Below, piece by piece: positions 1 through 7,779 of a DNA stretch of 64,000 nt. A program made the position numbers and the translations under genes. A model generated the notes under the pieces. The model did no database searches, was not told the DNA's origin, and saw only the letters and a program-made list of their open reading frames with translations. Each line of letters begins with the position of its first letter. Within the stretch, counting starts at the first letter, position 1. This DNA comes from Asaia bogorensis (GTDB taxonomy: Bacteria; Pseudomonadota; Alphaproteobacteria; Acetobacterales; Acetobacteraceae): positions 1 through 64,000 of the forward strand of contig CAMBRC010000005.1 of the NCBI GenBank assembly GCA_945869965.1. The letters run 5' to 3'.

Positions 1-1389
1 CATCACCAATACCGAGGTAATCGGCACCGCGACCATGTTGGCGACGATGTAATAGAGCTGCACGGCGCCGAAGTGATAGGCCCCGAAGGGCGCCGAGGCG
101 GTGCCAGCCAAGGCACTGGTCAGCACCAGCGCCGCGAGGAACGCCGCCGCCCGCCGCAGCCAGCCCCCTCGCTCAGCCCCCTGCCCCGCCACTCGGGTCA
201 ACCAAGGGCGCAGCGCCTCGAACCCCGCAATCAGCGCCAGGGTGGCGGCAAAACTCATCTGGAAGCTGACGCGGGCAATCTCGTACGGTGCGGCCAGCAG
301 CACGGCGGCCAGCGCCAGCGCCCAGGCGCGCAGCGACAGGGCCCGCCGGCCGGCCAGAATCGCCAGCGTAACCAGGCAGGCGGCGGCAAAGCTGCGCAGC
401 ATCGGCACCTGCGACCCCGTCAGCAACGTATAGAAACCGCCCGCGGCCAGGGCGCACAGCGCCGCAATCGCCTTGGTCGGCAGGCGCAGCGCCGTCCATT
501 CGAAACAGGCAAGCAGCAGACGGACAGCGGAAAACACCAGCCCCATGGCGATGGCGAGGTGCAGGCCGGAGATGCTGAGCAGGTGCGAAATACCGGAATT
601 TCGAAACGCCGCCTGCTCGTCCGGGCCGATCGCGCTAGCGCCTCCAACCATCAAGCCGGCGGCGAGCTTGCCGACCGGGCCGGGCAGTGCGGCATGAATG
701 CGCAGCATGATCGCTTCCTGCAGCGCCTGGAGCCGCGCCGTCATCCCGGAAGGTGGGGGCGAGGCCAGGCGCTCGACGGGATTGAGCGCATAGCCGAAGC
801 CGGCGCCGCCGGTGTGAAATGCATCGAACTGGACATCCCAGCCGCCAGGCAGCGGGGCGCCGGAGGGTGGCAGCAGCATCGCCCGGATCCGCAGCACGTC
901 GCCGGTAACGATCGGCTGGGTATCGGTCGGGCGCAGCCGGATGCGCAGCGTGCGCGCCAGGGCCGGCGCATCGCCGAGCCGCGCGGCTGACAAGGTGACG
1001 CGGCGGCCCTGTGGCAGCGGTTCGACCATGGCGACGGTGCCGGTGATGATGGTGGCGCGCGTCGGCAGCACGGGTTGCGGCGGCGCGCGCGTGGTTGCCA
1101 TTTGCGCGACGCCGAAGCCGATGCCGAAGGCCGTGACCAACAAGCCAACGGCCAGCACCGGCCATCGCGCGCGCCCGATCAGCACCAGCGCCATGCCTGC
1201 CAGGATGAAGGCCGGGCCGGTGCGCGGCGCCGGCTCGCTCGCCAGCACATAGTAAAGTGCGGCGCCGGCGGCCAGCGCCACGGCGAGCAGCGGGGCGAAC
1301 CGGCCGCGCTCGGCCTCGGCCAAGGCATGCGCGCGGTCGGCGAGGCCGGCGAGCCTTGGGAAACGAGAGGGGCGCGCAGCCGGTTGCAT
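1..1389 (-). CDS. comEC: ComEC/Rec2-family DNA uptake channel, 5' part only
   Basis: Membrane protein thought to move single-stranded DNA across the inner membrane during natural transformation. The frame is open for 463 codons from ATG at 1389 to the window edge, so the C-terminal third is missing (family proteins are roughly 650-750 aa). Residues about 35-95 form hydrophobic segments, residues 100-200 the soluble N-terminal OB-like region (DUF4131), and from about residue 235 the competence domain begins, with GISHLLSISGLHLAIAMGL, the usual signature of this family, followed by several membrane helices. It is transcribed away from the SnoaL-like gene and gltX. A comEC-gltX neighbourhood is common in Alphaproteobacteria (from memory), and dprA, another transformation gene, lies at 12.9 kb. 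Whether the C-terminal beta-lactamase-like domain exists cannot be seen. Confidence 0.9.
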   Translation of the reverse strand, partial: MQPAARPSRFPRLAGLADRAHALAEAERGRFAPLLAVALAAGAALYYVLASEPAPRTGPAFILAGMALVLIGRARWPVLAVGLLVTAFGIGFGVAQMATTRAPPQPVLPTRATIITGTVAMVEPLPQGRRVTLSAARLGDAPALARTLRIRLRPTDTQPIVTGDVLRIRAMLLPPSGAPLPGGWDVQFDAFHTGGAGFGYALNPVERLASPPPSGMTARLQALQEAIMLRIHAALPGPVGKLAAGLMVGGASAIGPDEQAAFRNSGISHLLSISGLHLAIAMGLVFSAVRLLLACFEWTALRLPTKAIAALCALAAGGFYTLLTGSQVPMLRSFAAACLVTLAILAGRRALSLRAWALALAAVLLAAPYEIARVSFQMSFAATLALIAGFEALRPWLTRVAGQGAERGGWLRRAAAFLAALVLTSALAGTASAPFGAYHFGAVQLYYIVANMVAVPITSVLVM

Positions 1390-1474
1390 TCGGCTAGGCT
1401 ACGCGGCGGCCGGGGCGGCGTCACGCGGGTTTCGTTGCCGGTCGTGACCAAATCTGCGCGACACGGAGAGGAAG

Positions 1475-1951
1475 ATGACCTTCACCACTGTGCTGGACCG
1501 CTTCGCCGACGCAGTGCGGCGCAATGACGGCGCGGGATTGGCCGCGCTGTTCACCGCCGACGGTGTCTACGAGGACGGGTTCTTCGGCCCGCACCAGGGA
1601 CCCGGCCCGATCGCGGCGATGCTGCAACGCTTCCACGATGGCGGGCGCGACTATTGGTGGGAATTCGTCGAGCCGGTCTGCACCGGTGATCTCGGCTATG
1701 CCAGGTGGCGGTTCAGCTATTCCTCGCGCCGACCCGGCGCGAAGGGCCGCCCCGTGCTGTTCGAGGGGATCAGCCGGTTCCGGCTGCACGACGGATTGAT
1801 CGCGCATTATTTCGAGGTGTTCGACCGCGGCCTGGCGCTGGCGCAACAGGGCTATCCCGCCGATGGAATCGCCAGCGTCTCGGCCAAGGCGGCGGCGCGG
1901 CAGAACGCCAAGCCGGAAAACCAGCCGCATCTGCGCCGGTTCGCGCAGTAG
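1475..1951 (+). CDS. SnoaL-like / NTF2-fold protein
   Basis: A 158-aa protein of the NTF2-like superfamily, which includes SnoaL cyclases, limonene epoxide hydrolase-like enzymes and many uncharacterised small-molecule binding proteins. The N-terminus (TTVLDRFADAVRRNDGAGLAA) followed by LFTADGVYEDGFFGPHQG matches the helix-helix-strand opening of the fold, and the WEFVEPVCTGDLGYARWRFSY stretch fits the central beta sheet. A purine-rich GAGAGGAAG sits just upstream of the ATG. It lies between divergent comEC and gltX, about 37 bp before gltX, so the two may be co-transcribed. The C-terminal 30 residues are charged and probably disordered. Substrate unknown. Confidence 0.75.
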   Translation: MTFTTVLDRFADAVRRNDGAGLAALFTADGVYEDGFFGPHQGPGPIAAMLQRFHDGGRDYWWEFVEPVCTGDLGYARWRFSYSSRRPGAKGRPVLFEGISRFRLHDGLIAHYFEVFDRGLALAQQGYPADGIASVSAKAAARQNAKPENQPHLRRFAQ

Positions 1952-1988
1952 GCTTGGGAAACCCGCCAACTGGCCGTAGATAGCGGCC

Positions 1989-3386
1989 ATGACCGTACGT
2001 GTGCGCTTTGCCCCCTCCCCCACCGGCCTGCTGCATATCGGCGGCGCCCGGACCGCGTTGTTCAACCTGCTGTTCGCCCGCCACCATGGCGGCAAATTTC
2101 TCCTGCGGGTGGAAGACACCGACAAGGAACGCTCCACCGACGCGGCGACGCAGGTGATCCTGGAGGGACTGGCGTGGCTCGGGCTGGGCAATGACGGTCA
2201 GACCGTCTTCCAGAGCCAACTTGTGGCGCGTCATGCCGAGGTAGCTCGGGAAATGGTGGCGCGCGGTTCGGCATATCTTTGCTATCTCAGCGCCGACGAG
2301 CTGAAGGCCACGCGGGAGGCTGCCGCCGCGCAAGGCCGGGTGACCAAATTCCGCTCGCCCTGGCGCGACCGCGATCCCGCCGCCGCCCCCGCCGGCGTGG
2401 CGCCGTCCATCCGCCTGCGCGCGCCGATCGAGGGCGAAACGGTGATCGACGACCTGGTCCAGGGCACCGTGCGGGTGGCCAACACCGAGCTGGACGACAT
2501 GATCATCCTGCGCAGCGATGGCACCCCGACCTACCAGCACGCGGTGGTGGTGGACGACCACGACATGGCGATCACCCATGTCATCCGCGGCGACGACCAC
2601 CTGACCAACGCCTTCCGCCAGGCGCAAATCTATGACGCGATGGGCTGGGAGCGCCCGCGCTTCGCCCATATCCCGCTGATCCACGGCGAGGACGGCAAGA
2701 AACTGTCCAAGCGCCATGGCGCGGTCAGCGTGCTGGAGTTCCAGGAACAGGGGTATCTGCCCGAGGCGCTATGCAACTACCTGCTGCGCCTCGGCTGGGC
2801 GCATGGCGATGTCGAGATCCTCGACCGCGACGAGGCGATCCGGCTGTTCGACCTGGACGGCGTCGGGCGCGGCGCGGCGCGGATGGACTACGCCAAGTTG
2901 CAGCATGTGAACGCCCATTGGCTGCGCTTGCGCGACGACGGCTGGCTGGCCGGCGAAGTCGTCCAGCGGCTGGCGGGACGGGAGTCACTGGCGCTGGGCA
3001 CCGACGCCATGCACCGTATCCGCGCGCTGATGCCGGCCTTGAAGGAGCGGGCGAAGACGCTGGTGGAACTGGCCGATTCCTGCACATTCCTGGCGCATCC
3101 GCTGCCCCTGCCGATGACACCGAAGGCCGCCGCACTGCTGTCGGCCGAGAACCGGCTGATGCTGCGCGAGGTGGCCGATGGCCTGGCCGCAAGCGATTTC
3201 AGCCTGGCGGGCGTCGATGCGGCCTTGCGGGCATTCGCCGAGGCGAGCGGGCGCAAGCTCGGTGCGGTGGCCCAGCCGCTGCGCGCCGCACTGACCGGCA
3301 GCACGGTCAGCCCGGGGATCGACGCCGTTCTGGCAGCGCTGGGCCGCGAGGAGTCGCTGGCGCGGATCGCGGCGGCCTCGCTTTGA
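1989..3386 (+). CDS. gltX: Glutamyl-tRNA synthetase
   Basis: Class I aminoacyl-tRNA synthetase charging tRNA-Glu in the cytoplasm. The 465 aa include FAPSPTGLLHIGGARTALFN near the N-terminus (HIGH-type motif), LRVEDTDKERST (residues about 39-50) and KLSKRHGAVSV near residue 238 (KMSKS-type motif). The C-terminal third is the helical anticodon-binding domain. Length is normal for bacterial GltX. Many Alphaproteobacteria carry two GltX paralogues, one of which mischarges tRNA-Gln for later amidation; the sequence alone does not tell me which this is. It follows the SnoaL-like gene closely. Confidence 0.95.
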   Translation: MTVRVRFAPSPTGLLHIGGARTALFNLLFARHHGGKFLLRVEDTDKERSTDAATQVILEGLAWLGLGNDGQTVFQSQLVARHAEVAREMVARGSAYLCYLSADELKATREAAAAQGRVTKFRSPWRDRDPAAAPAGVAPSIRLRAPIEGETVIDDLVQGTVRVANTELDDMIILRSDGTPTYQHAVVVDDHDMAITHVIRGDDHLTNAFRQAQIYDAMGWERPRFAHIPLIHGEDGKKLSKRHGAVSVLEFQEQGYLPEALCNYLLRLGWAHGDVEILDRDEAIRLFDLDGVGRGAARMDYAKLQHVNAHWLRLRDDGWLAGEVVQRLAGRESLALGTDAMHRIRALMPALKERAKTLVELADSCTFLAHPLPLPMTPKAAALLSAENRLMLREVADGLAASDFSLAGVDAALRAFAEASGRKLGAVAQPLRAALTGSTVSPGIDAVLAALGREESLARIAAASL

Positions 3387-3408
3387 CGGCGGTTTGATGG
3401 CCCCCATG

Positions 3409-3430
3409 GCAGGATGACGTTGCATCCTGC
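3409..3430 (+). other. Hairpin after gltX
   Basis: A perfect 8-bp inverted repeat, GCAGGATG and CATCCTGC around a 6-nt loop, lies 22 nt past the gltX stop. No T-run follows, so it is not a canonical intrinsic terminator. It could stabilise the 3' end of gltX mRNA or act in the leader of the following small ORF. Confidence 0.45.
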
Positions 3431-3478
3431 GGGCGGCGTGCCGGGTTGGCCGGTGCCGCCAGCGTATGGGGGACAACG

Positions 3479-3601
3479 ATGCCGGAACCGAGCTGGGAGG
3501 CTGCCACCACCGGATGGGCGCACGGGTTCCTGAAGTTCCTCGACTTCCAGGGCGACGCGCACAAGAAAGCCCAGTTCGACAAGGCGTTCCCCTCGCTGTA
3601 G
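3479..3601 (+). CDS. Small protein of unknown function (40 aa)
   Basis: A 40-codon ORF with a GGGGGA ribosome-binding site six bases before its ATG. The third codon positions are almost all G or C, as in the real genes around it, which supports translation. The product begins MPEPSWEAATTGWAHGFLKF and has a charged middle (DAHKKAQFDKAF); no signal peptide or membrane segment is visible. I do not recognise the family. It stands between gltX and the PPOX-like gene. It could also be a remnant of a longer gene, but nothing homologous continues in any frame. Confidence 0.45.
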   Translation: MPEPSWEAATTGWAHGFLKFLDFQGDAHKKAQFDKAFPSL

Positions 3602-3690
3602 CCCGGCCGCGGCGGATCGCGGCGTTTGCCGGCGGGCAAGCGCCATGGTGAAGTCAGCTCTTGCGCGTCAGCGCGAAGGACCCTGCCCGC

Positions 3691-4164
3691 ATGCACCCCG
3701 CCCCGCCGCCGACACCGACCGATCCCAAACGCGACCTTGCGGCGCGGCTGCGCGACACGCTGGGGCGACTGCAAGGCGATGTCGATGTGTGGGTGGCCAC
3801 AGCACGAGGCGACATCCCGCATCTGATCCCGCTGTCGTTCCTATGGGATGGCGGGCGCCTGCTGCTGGCAACGCCGGATGAGTCGGTGACCGCGCGCAAT
3901 TTGCGGGCCACCGGGCGGGCGCGGCTGACGCTGGGGACCACGCGGGATGTGGTGGTGATCGAGGGCACGGCGGAATCGCTGCCGCTGGCCGCCGTGGCAC
4001 CGTCCGTGGCGGATGCATTCGCCGCGCGCACCGGGTTCGATCCGCGCCGGAGTGCCGCGCGGATGACCTTCATCTGGATCCGGCCACGGCGCATCCAGGC
4101 CTGGCGGGAGGAGGCCGAGCTGGCCGGGCGCGAGCTGATGCGTGATGGGGCTTGGCTGGACTGA
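3691..4164 (+). CDS. Pyridoxamine 5'-phosphate oxidase-fold protein (FMN/F420/heme-binding type)
   Basis: A 157-aa split beta-barrel protein of the PPOX superfamily. The segment VDVWVATARGDIPHLIPLSF followed by LWDGGRLLLATPDESVTARN and the RARLTLGTTRDVVVIEGTAE strand pair is typical of small flavin- or F420-binding members. ATG 3691 is preferred over the upstream TTG at 3661 because GAAGGA lies ten bases before it. The 3' end faces the marR gene, with a GC-rich repeat cluster between them. Substrate and cofactor cannot be read from the sequence. Confidence 0.75.
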   Translation: MHPAPPPTPTDPKRDLAARLRDTLGRLQGDVDVWVATARGDIPHLIPLSFLWDGGRLLLATPDESVTARNLRATGRARLTLGTTRDVVVIEGTAESLPLAAVAPSVADAFAARTGFDPRRSAARMTFIWIRPRRIQAWREEAELAGRELMRDGAWLD

Positions 4165-4197
4165 TACCAACCATCGGAACGCTTCACTCATCCAGGC

Positions 4198-4329
4198 AAG
4201 CAAGGCTGGGCTCTGCCCAGACCCGCCAGGGGCCGAGCCCCTGGACCTCAACCCTATAAAAAGTAATGGGGGTCTGGGGCCGTCGGCCCCAGCGGGTCGA
4301 GGGCAGAGCCCTCGCCTTCCTTCCCTTCC
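4198..4329. repeat. GC-rich palindrome cluster, copy 1
   Basis: About 130 bp made of successive short GC-rich palindromes, including GGGCTCTGCCC, CCAGGGGC/GCCCCTGG, GGGGCCGTCGGCCCC and CGAGGGC/GCCCTCG. It opens with AGCAAGGC and closes with GCCTTCCTTCCC. The same order of elements with related sequence recurs at 55842-56006. Here it fills the gap between convergent genes, so folded RNA from either strand could limit read-through. Confidence 0.7.
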
Positions 4330-4375
4330 TGTGGGTCAATCATTTCGCCGGTTGGTTTCGCGCGCGGGCGGCGCG

Positions 4376-4831
4376 TCAGCGGTTGGTGTCAAGCCAGCTG
4401 CGCAGCCGGCGCAGCGGGGCGAGCATGGCTTCCAGCTCGCCCGCCGGGATGGCCGCGGCGAGCCCCGCCAACCCACCGCCGAGGCTCGCAATGGCGCGGT
4501 TGCGGGCCGCGGTGCCGTCGGGTGTGATGGCCACCAGCTTGCCGCGGCCATCGAGCGGGTCCGGGCGCACCGTCACCAGACCCTTGGCCTGCAGGCGGGT
4601 GACGGTGTTGGTCATGGCGCCCTTGGTCACCTGCATGGCGCCGGCCAGCCGAACCAGCGACGATTCGCCGCCGAGCCGGTGGAATCGGTTCAGCACCACG
4701 AATTGCGGCAGGGTGAGGTCGGGTGCCAGCAGCCGTTCGGCGCGGGTGCCGGAGAGCTGGGCGATGATGCCCACCTCGTTGAGCACCTGAAAGGCAAGCG
4801 GGTCCTGCCCCGTGCCGTCCGCCGCCGTCAT
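4376..4831 (-). CDS. MarR-family transcriptional regulator
   Basis: A 151-aa winged-helix repressor. Residues about 40-100 give the HTH and wing: LTLPQFVVLNRFHRLGG, then LAGAMQVTKGAMTNTVTRLQ as the recognition region and GLVTVRPDPLDGRGKLVAIT as the wing. MarR proteins usually bind palindromic operators as dimers and release them on binding phenolic ligands or on cysteine oxidation; no cysteine is present here, so a ligand-type mechanism is more likely. Its start overlaps the stop of the nitroreductase-like gene (ATGA), showing one operon. The palindrome 6028-6045 upstream of that operon is the probable autoregulatory site. Confidence 0.9.
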   Translation of the reverse strand: MTAADGTGQDPLAFQVLNEVGIIAQLSGTRAERLLAPDLTLPQFVVLNRFHRLGGESSLVRLAGAMQVTKGAMTNTVTRLQAKGLVTVRPDPLDGRGKLVAITPDGTAARNRAIASLGGGLAGLAAAIPAGELEAMLAPLRRLRSWLDTNR

Positions 4832-6009
4832 GCGATGTGTGCCGCAAGGCCGCGGCGGGGCGCCGGATCGGCGATCGCGGTGCCGGCCGGCAGGTGGCCG
4901 AGCCGGGCCAGCATCTGCACGGTAAAGCGCGGCAAAGCGGCATCGAGCAGGGCGTGGATGGCGCGGTGGTGCGGTTCCACTTGCGGGTACTCCTGCAGGG
5001 ATTGCTGATTGGGATGCATCGCCAGTCCGGCGAGCGTGCCAGCGAGGTTGACCCTGGCATAGGCGCGGCCGGCATCGATCTGCAAGCGGCGCGTGTTGCC
5101 CTCGGTCACCAGCCAGAGATAGACCGGGGTGGTGGCGGTGACGCGGTCGAAATCGGCGATCTGGGTGGTGATGGCCTGGGAGTCCGGCGCCGGCGGGACG
5201 CTGCGGTCGAACAGCCCGGCCTTGGTCAGCGCGACCAGCATGGGCTTGGTGATGGCAATGCCGTCGCGATACCGGTCAATCTCGCGGCTGCCGACGCGCA
5301 GCACGTGGTAGGACTCCATGATCGCCGGCGCGGTGGTCAGCTCGGTTTTCCAGGCGGCGCGAGCGATGTCGCGGATCGCCTGGGTGCGGGCGGGCGCCTC
5401 CGGACCGCTGACGCCGAAGCGCACGGCAAGCCCGGCGCTGGCGGCGGCGAGGCGGGCCAGGTCGGCGGCGGCGGGGGCACGCGCCAGGTCGTAGGCCCGG
5501 CGGTCGGTGCGGCGGCTGAAAATCGCCGCGAAAAGCGGGTCGCGGGCGGCCGAGGGCTCAGGCAGCAGACGGACATGGGCAAATGGCTTGGCGTCCAGCC
5601 GCTCGCCGGGCTCGCCGTCCGGAAACAGGCGGATTTCCGCCCGATGGCCACGTTCGGCGGCCGCCATGGCGAGCAGCTCAAGGAACGCGCCGGCGCCCAT
5701 CATGATCTGGCGCCCGAACGGGTCGGTGGCGGGCAGCAGGCGCGCGGTGTCCAGGCGCAGGGTGACTGCGTCAGCGCTCGCCCCGGCAGGGCCGAAATCG
5801 GCGATCCAAGGCTGCATGTTGTGCGGGTTTGGCGCCAACAGGGCGTGAGCAAGAACGAAGCGGCGAACATCGGGGTTCGCGGCGGCTTCGCGCCAGGCGG
5901 CGATGGCGGTGTCCGGGACGCCGAACACCTGCCATTGGCTGGCGGCGGCGGCCGTGGCGGCGAGGATGACGCCACCAGTGGCGAGACGGAGGATGTTTCG
6001 GCGTTTCAT
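4828..6009 (-). CDS. Tat-exported Acg-type nitroreductase-fold protein
   Basis: A 393-aa protein resembling the Acg family of FMN-binding nitroreductase-fold proteins. The N-terminus MKRRNILRLATGGVILAA is a twin-arginine-like signal followed by an alanine-rich hydrophobic segment, so export of a folded cofactor-bound protein is likely. Family-type motifs include LLAPNPHNMQPWI (about residue 60) and SRRTDRRAYD (about residue 165). Acg proteins are thought to bind or sequester flavin rather than act as ordinary nitroreductases. It is the first gene of an operon with marR and has the palindrome 6028-6045 about 20 bp before its ATG. Physiological substrate unknown. Confidence 0.8.
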   Translation of the reverse strand: MKRRNILRLATGGVILAATAAAASQWQVFGVPDTAIAAWREAAANPDVRRFVLAHALLAPNPHNMQPWIADFGPAGASADAVTLRLDTARLLPATDPFGRQIMMGAGAFLELLAMAAAERGHRAEIRLFPDGEPGERLDAKPFAHVRLLPEPSAARDPLFAAIFSRRTDRRAYDLARAPAAADLARLAAASAGLAVRFGVSGPEAPARTQAIRDIARAAWKTELTTAPAIMESYHVLRVGSREIDRYRDGIAITKPMLVALTKAGLFDRSVPPAPDSQAITTQIADFDRVTATTPVYLWLVTEGNTRRLQIDAGRAYARVNLAGTLAGLAMHPNQQSLQEYPQVEPHHRAIHALLDAALPRFTVQMLARLGHLPAGTAIADPAPRRGLAAHIA

Positions 6010-6027
6010 GTTCGTATTTCCTGAATG

Positions 6028-6045
6028 TAGTTTATCATTAAACTA
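6028..6045. promoter_or_regulatory. Perfect palindrome, likely MarR operator
   Basis: TAGTTTA-TCAT-TAAACTA is a perfect 7-4-7 inverted repeat in an AT-rich patch, 18 bp before the ATG of the nitroreductase-like gene of the marR operon. Its size and position fit a MarR-family operator overlapping the promoter. The divergent selenoprotein-like gene begins about 160 bp away, so control of both directions is possible. Confidence 0.6.
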
Positions 6046-6203
6046 TTTTTTGCGCCAATGCAAAGCTTCACGCGACGATCCCCGGGTCATGTCCGTGGAG
6101 AAACCATGCCGAGCGGCGACGCTGTCGGGTGACCGCAAGCAAGATGTGCAACGGCCGGGCCAATGTGCGAGTCTGTCCACACCGCATTCATATGGGAGGG
6201 TCC

Positions 6204-6872
6204 ATGACGACGCTTACGGAACAACTGGCGGCGATGCGGCTTGCCGCATTTGGCGACGCCGCCAAACCTGGACGTATTCCGCCAGAGGCAGCGGCGGTGA
6301 TGCACCGGGTGACCGCCGACCAGCGGGCTTCGGGCTATACCGATCGCATGCCCAAGCCAGGCAGCGCGATGCCCCGGTTCAGCCTGGCCGATACCGACGG
6401 CACGATGGTGGACTCGGCGGCGCTGCTGGCGCGCGGACCGCTGGTGGTGTCGTTCTTTCGCGGCGCGTGGTGACCGTACTGTAAATCAGAGCTGTATGCT
6501 TTGAATGCAGTGTTGGCCACTATTCGTGATCTCGGCGCCGAGCTGGTGGTGATCTGCCCGCAGGTGCCGGCGATCCTCGCCGATCTGAAGACCAAGCAGT
6601 CGCTGGATTTCCCGCTGCTGCATGATGCCGGCAACGCCTATGCGGCGAAGCTGGGGATTGCGATGACGCTGCCGGACGACCTGGTGGCGATCTACACCAA
6701 GTTCGGCATCGACCTGCCGAAGGTGAATGGCGACGGGGCATGGCAGCTGCCGGTGCCGTCGCGCTGGGTGGTGGATGCGGCGGGCGTGTTGCGGCATGTG
6801 TTTGCTGATCCCGACTATACCAGCCGGCCGGAACCGGAAGAGACGCTGGCGAAATTGCGCGCCATCGTCTGA
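6204..6872 (+). CDS. Peroxiredoxin-like selenoprotein candidate (in-frame TGA = Sec90)
   Basis: AhpC/TSA-type thioredoxin-fold protein of 222 residues if TGA 6471-6473 is read as selenocysteine. The upstream part ends LVVSFFRGAW, then TGA, then PYC: cysteine homologues carry RGxWCPYC here, so TGA replaces the first (peroxidatic) cysteine and leaves C93 as partner (U90-P-Y-C93). The same frame continues with ELYALNAVLATIRDLGAELV and VVICPQVPAILADL, typical of the family, to the stop at 6870-6872 with no further interruption. ATG 6204 is chosen because GGGAGGG precedes it; an upstream in-frame start at 6129 lacks support. Likely role: thiol- or selenol-dependent reduction of peroxides in the cytoplasm. 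A hairpin right after the TGA fits a SECIS element. If the organism lacks selA, selB, selC and selD, the alternative is a Cys-to-stop pseudogene. No frameshift is present. Confidence 0.85.
6474..6513 (+). promoter_or_regulatory. Predicted bacterial SECIS hairpin
   Basis: Lower stem ACUGUA (6478-6483) pairs with UGCAGU (6506-6511); after a 2x1 internal loop the upper stem UCAGAGC (6486-6492) pairs with GCUUUGA (6498-6504); the apical loop is UGUAU (6493-6497). Two wobble pairs (6477/6512, 6476/6513) extend it toward the TGA. The loop starts 20 nt after the TGA and has G at its second position, as described for bacterial SECIS elements bound by SelB. The hairpin lies inside the coding sequence and shifts local codon use toward A/T (AAA, TCA, TAT, GCT, AAT), unlike the rest of the gene. 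Confidence 0.75.
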
Positions 6873-6932
6873 TCCCGGCTTGTGCGACCCCTCGGTTGTG
6901 TCGATCATCGGCACAAACGAGGGGAAACGCCG

Positions 6933-7772
6933 ATGTCCGACAAACCAGTCCTGTTGATCGACAACCCGGCGCCGGGGATCCGGCGGCTGACCATGAACCG
7001 GGCGGAAAAGCGCAATGCGCTGAACAATCCGCTGCGCGGTGCGATTCTGGAGGCGCTGATCGAGGCTGACCGGGACCCCGAGGTGAAGGTGTCGATCCTG
7101 CGCGGGGCCGGGCCGTCGTTCTGTTCGGGCTATGACCTCTCCGCGAACAATGCTGTTGAGCAACCCTATTACACCGCTGGCGGGCCTGGGGCCTGGGCGC
7201 GGCATGTGGTTGAGGGGTGGATGAAGATCTGGGACCTCGCCAAGCCGGTGATTGCGCAGGTGCATGGGCATTGCCTGGCGGGCGGGAGCGAGTTGGCGAC
7301 GTGTTGCGACCTGGTCTACGTGGCCGAGGATGCGAATATTGGCTATCCGCCGGTGCGGCTGATGTCGCCGCCGGACAACCAGTTCCATCCGTGGCTGATG
7401 GGCATGCGCAACGCGATGGAGATGATGCTGACCGGGGACGGGATTTCCGGCATCGAGGCGGCGCAGAAGGGGTTTGCCAACCGGGCGTTTCCGGCGGCTT
7501 CGCTGGAGGAAGAGGTGTTGAAGATCGCGGCGCGGGTGGCGCTGATCCCGACCGAGCTGAACCAGATTAACAAGCGCAGCGTGCATCGGGCGATGGAGGC
7601 GCAAGGGTTGCGGGCGGCGATCCGGGCGGGGACGGAGTTGCAGGCATTGGCGTTCACAACGCAGGCGAGCCTGGAATACCGGGCGCAGTTCAAGCGGGAT
7701 GGCAAGAGCGTGAGCGCGGTGTTGAGCCAGCGGGATGCGGCGTTTGGGGATTATCGGGAGAAGAAGGAGTAG
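6933..7772 (+). CDS. Enoyl-CoA hydratase/isomerase (crotonase) family protein
   Basis: A 279-aa crotonase-fold enzyme acting on acyl-CoA thioesters in the cytoplasm. RRLTMNRAEKRNALNNPL near the N-terminus and the oxyanion-hole segments SFCSGYDLSA (about residue 65) and HGHCLAGGSELATCCDLVY (about residue 110) are family hallmarks. The catalytic glutamate in GGSELA is present, while the second acidic residue of true hydratases is not obvious, so another crotonase reaction such as isomerisation or dehalogenation is possible. GAGGGGA precedes ATG 6933. It runs in the same direction as the selenoprotein candidate 60 bp upstream and is convergent with the methyltransferase gene. Confidence 0.85.
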   Translation: MSDKPVLLIDNPAPGIRRLTMNRAEKRNALNNPLRGAILEALIEADRDPEVKVSILRGAGPSFCSGYDLSANNAVEQPYYTAGGPGAWARHVVEGWMKIWDLAKPVIAQVHGHCLAGGSELATCCDLVYVAEDANIGYPPVRLMSPPDNQFHPWLMGMRNAMEMMLTGDGISGIEAAQKGFANRAFPAASLEEEVLKIAARVALIPTELNQINKRSVHRAMEAQGLRAAIRAGTELQALAFTTQASLEYRAQFKRDGKSVSAVLSQRDAAFGDYREKKE

Positions 7773-7779
7773 CTGGGGC

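Noticed and set aside
6129-6473. A 114-codon ORF ending at the TGA as a separate short protein
   Set aside because: It ends exactly at the redox motif, and the same frame continues with the rest of the fold; the ATG at 6204 has the ribosome-binding site. One recoded gene explains the data better.
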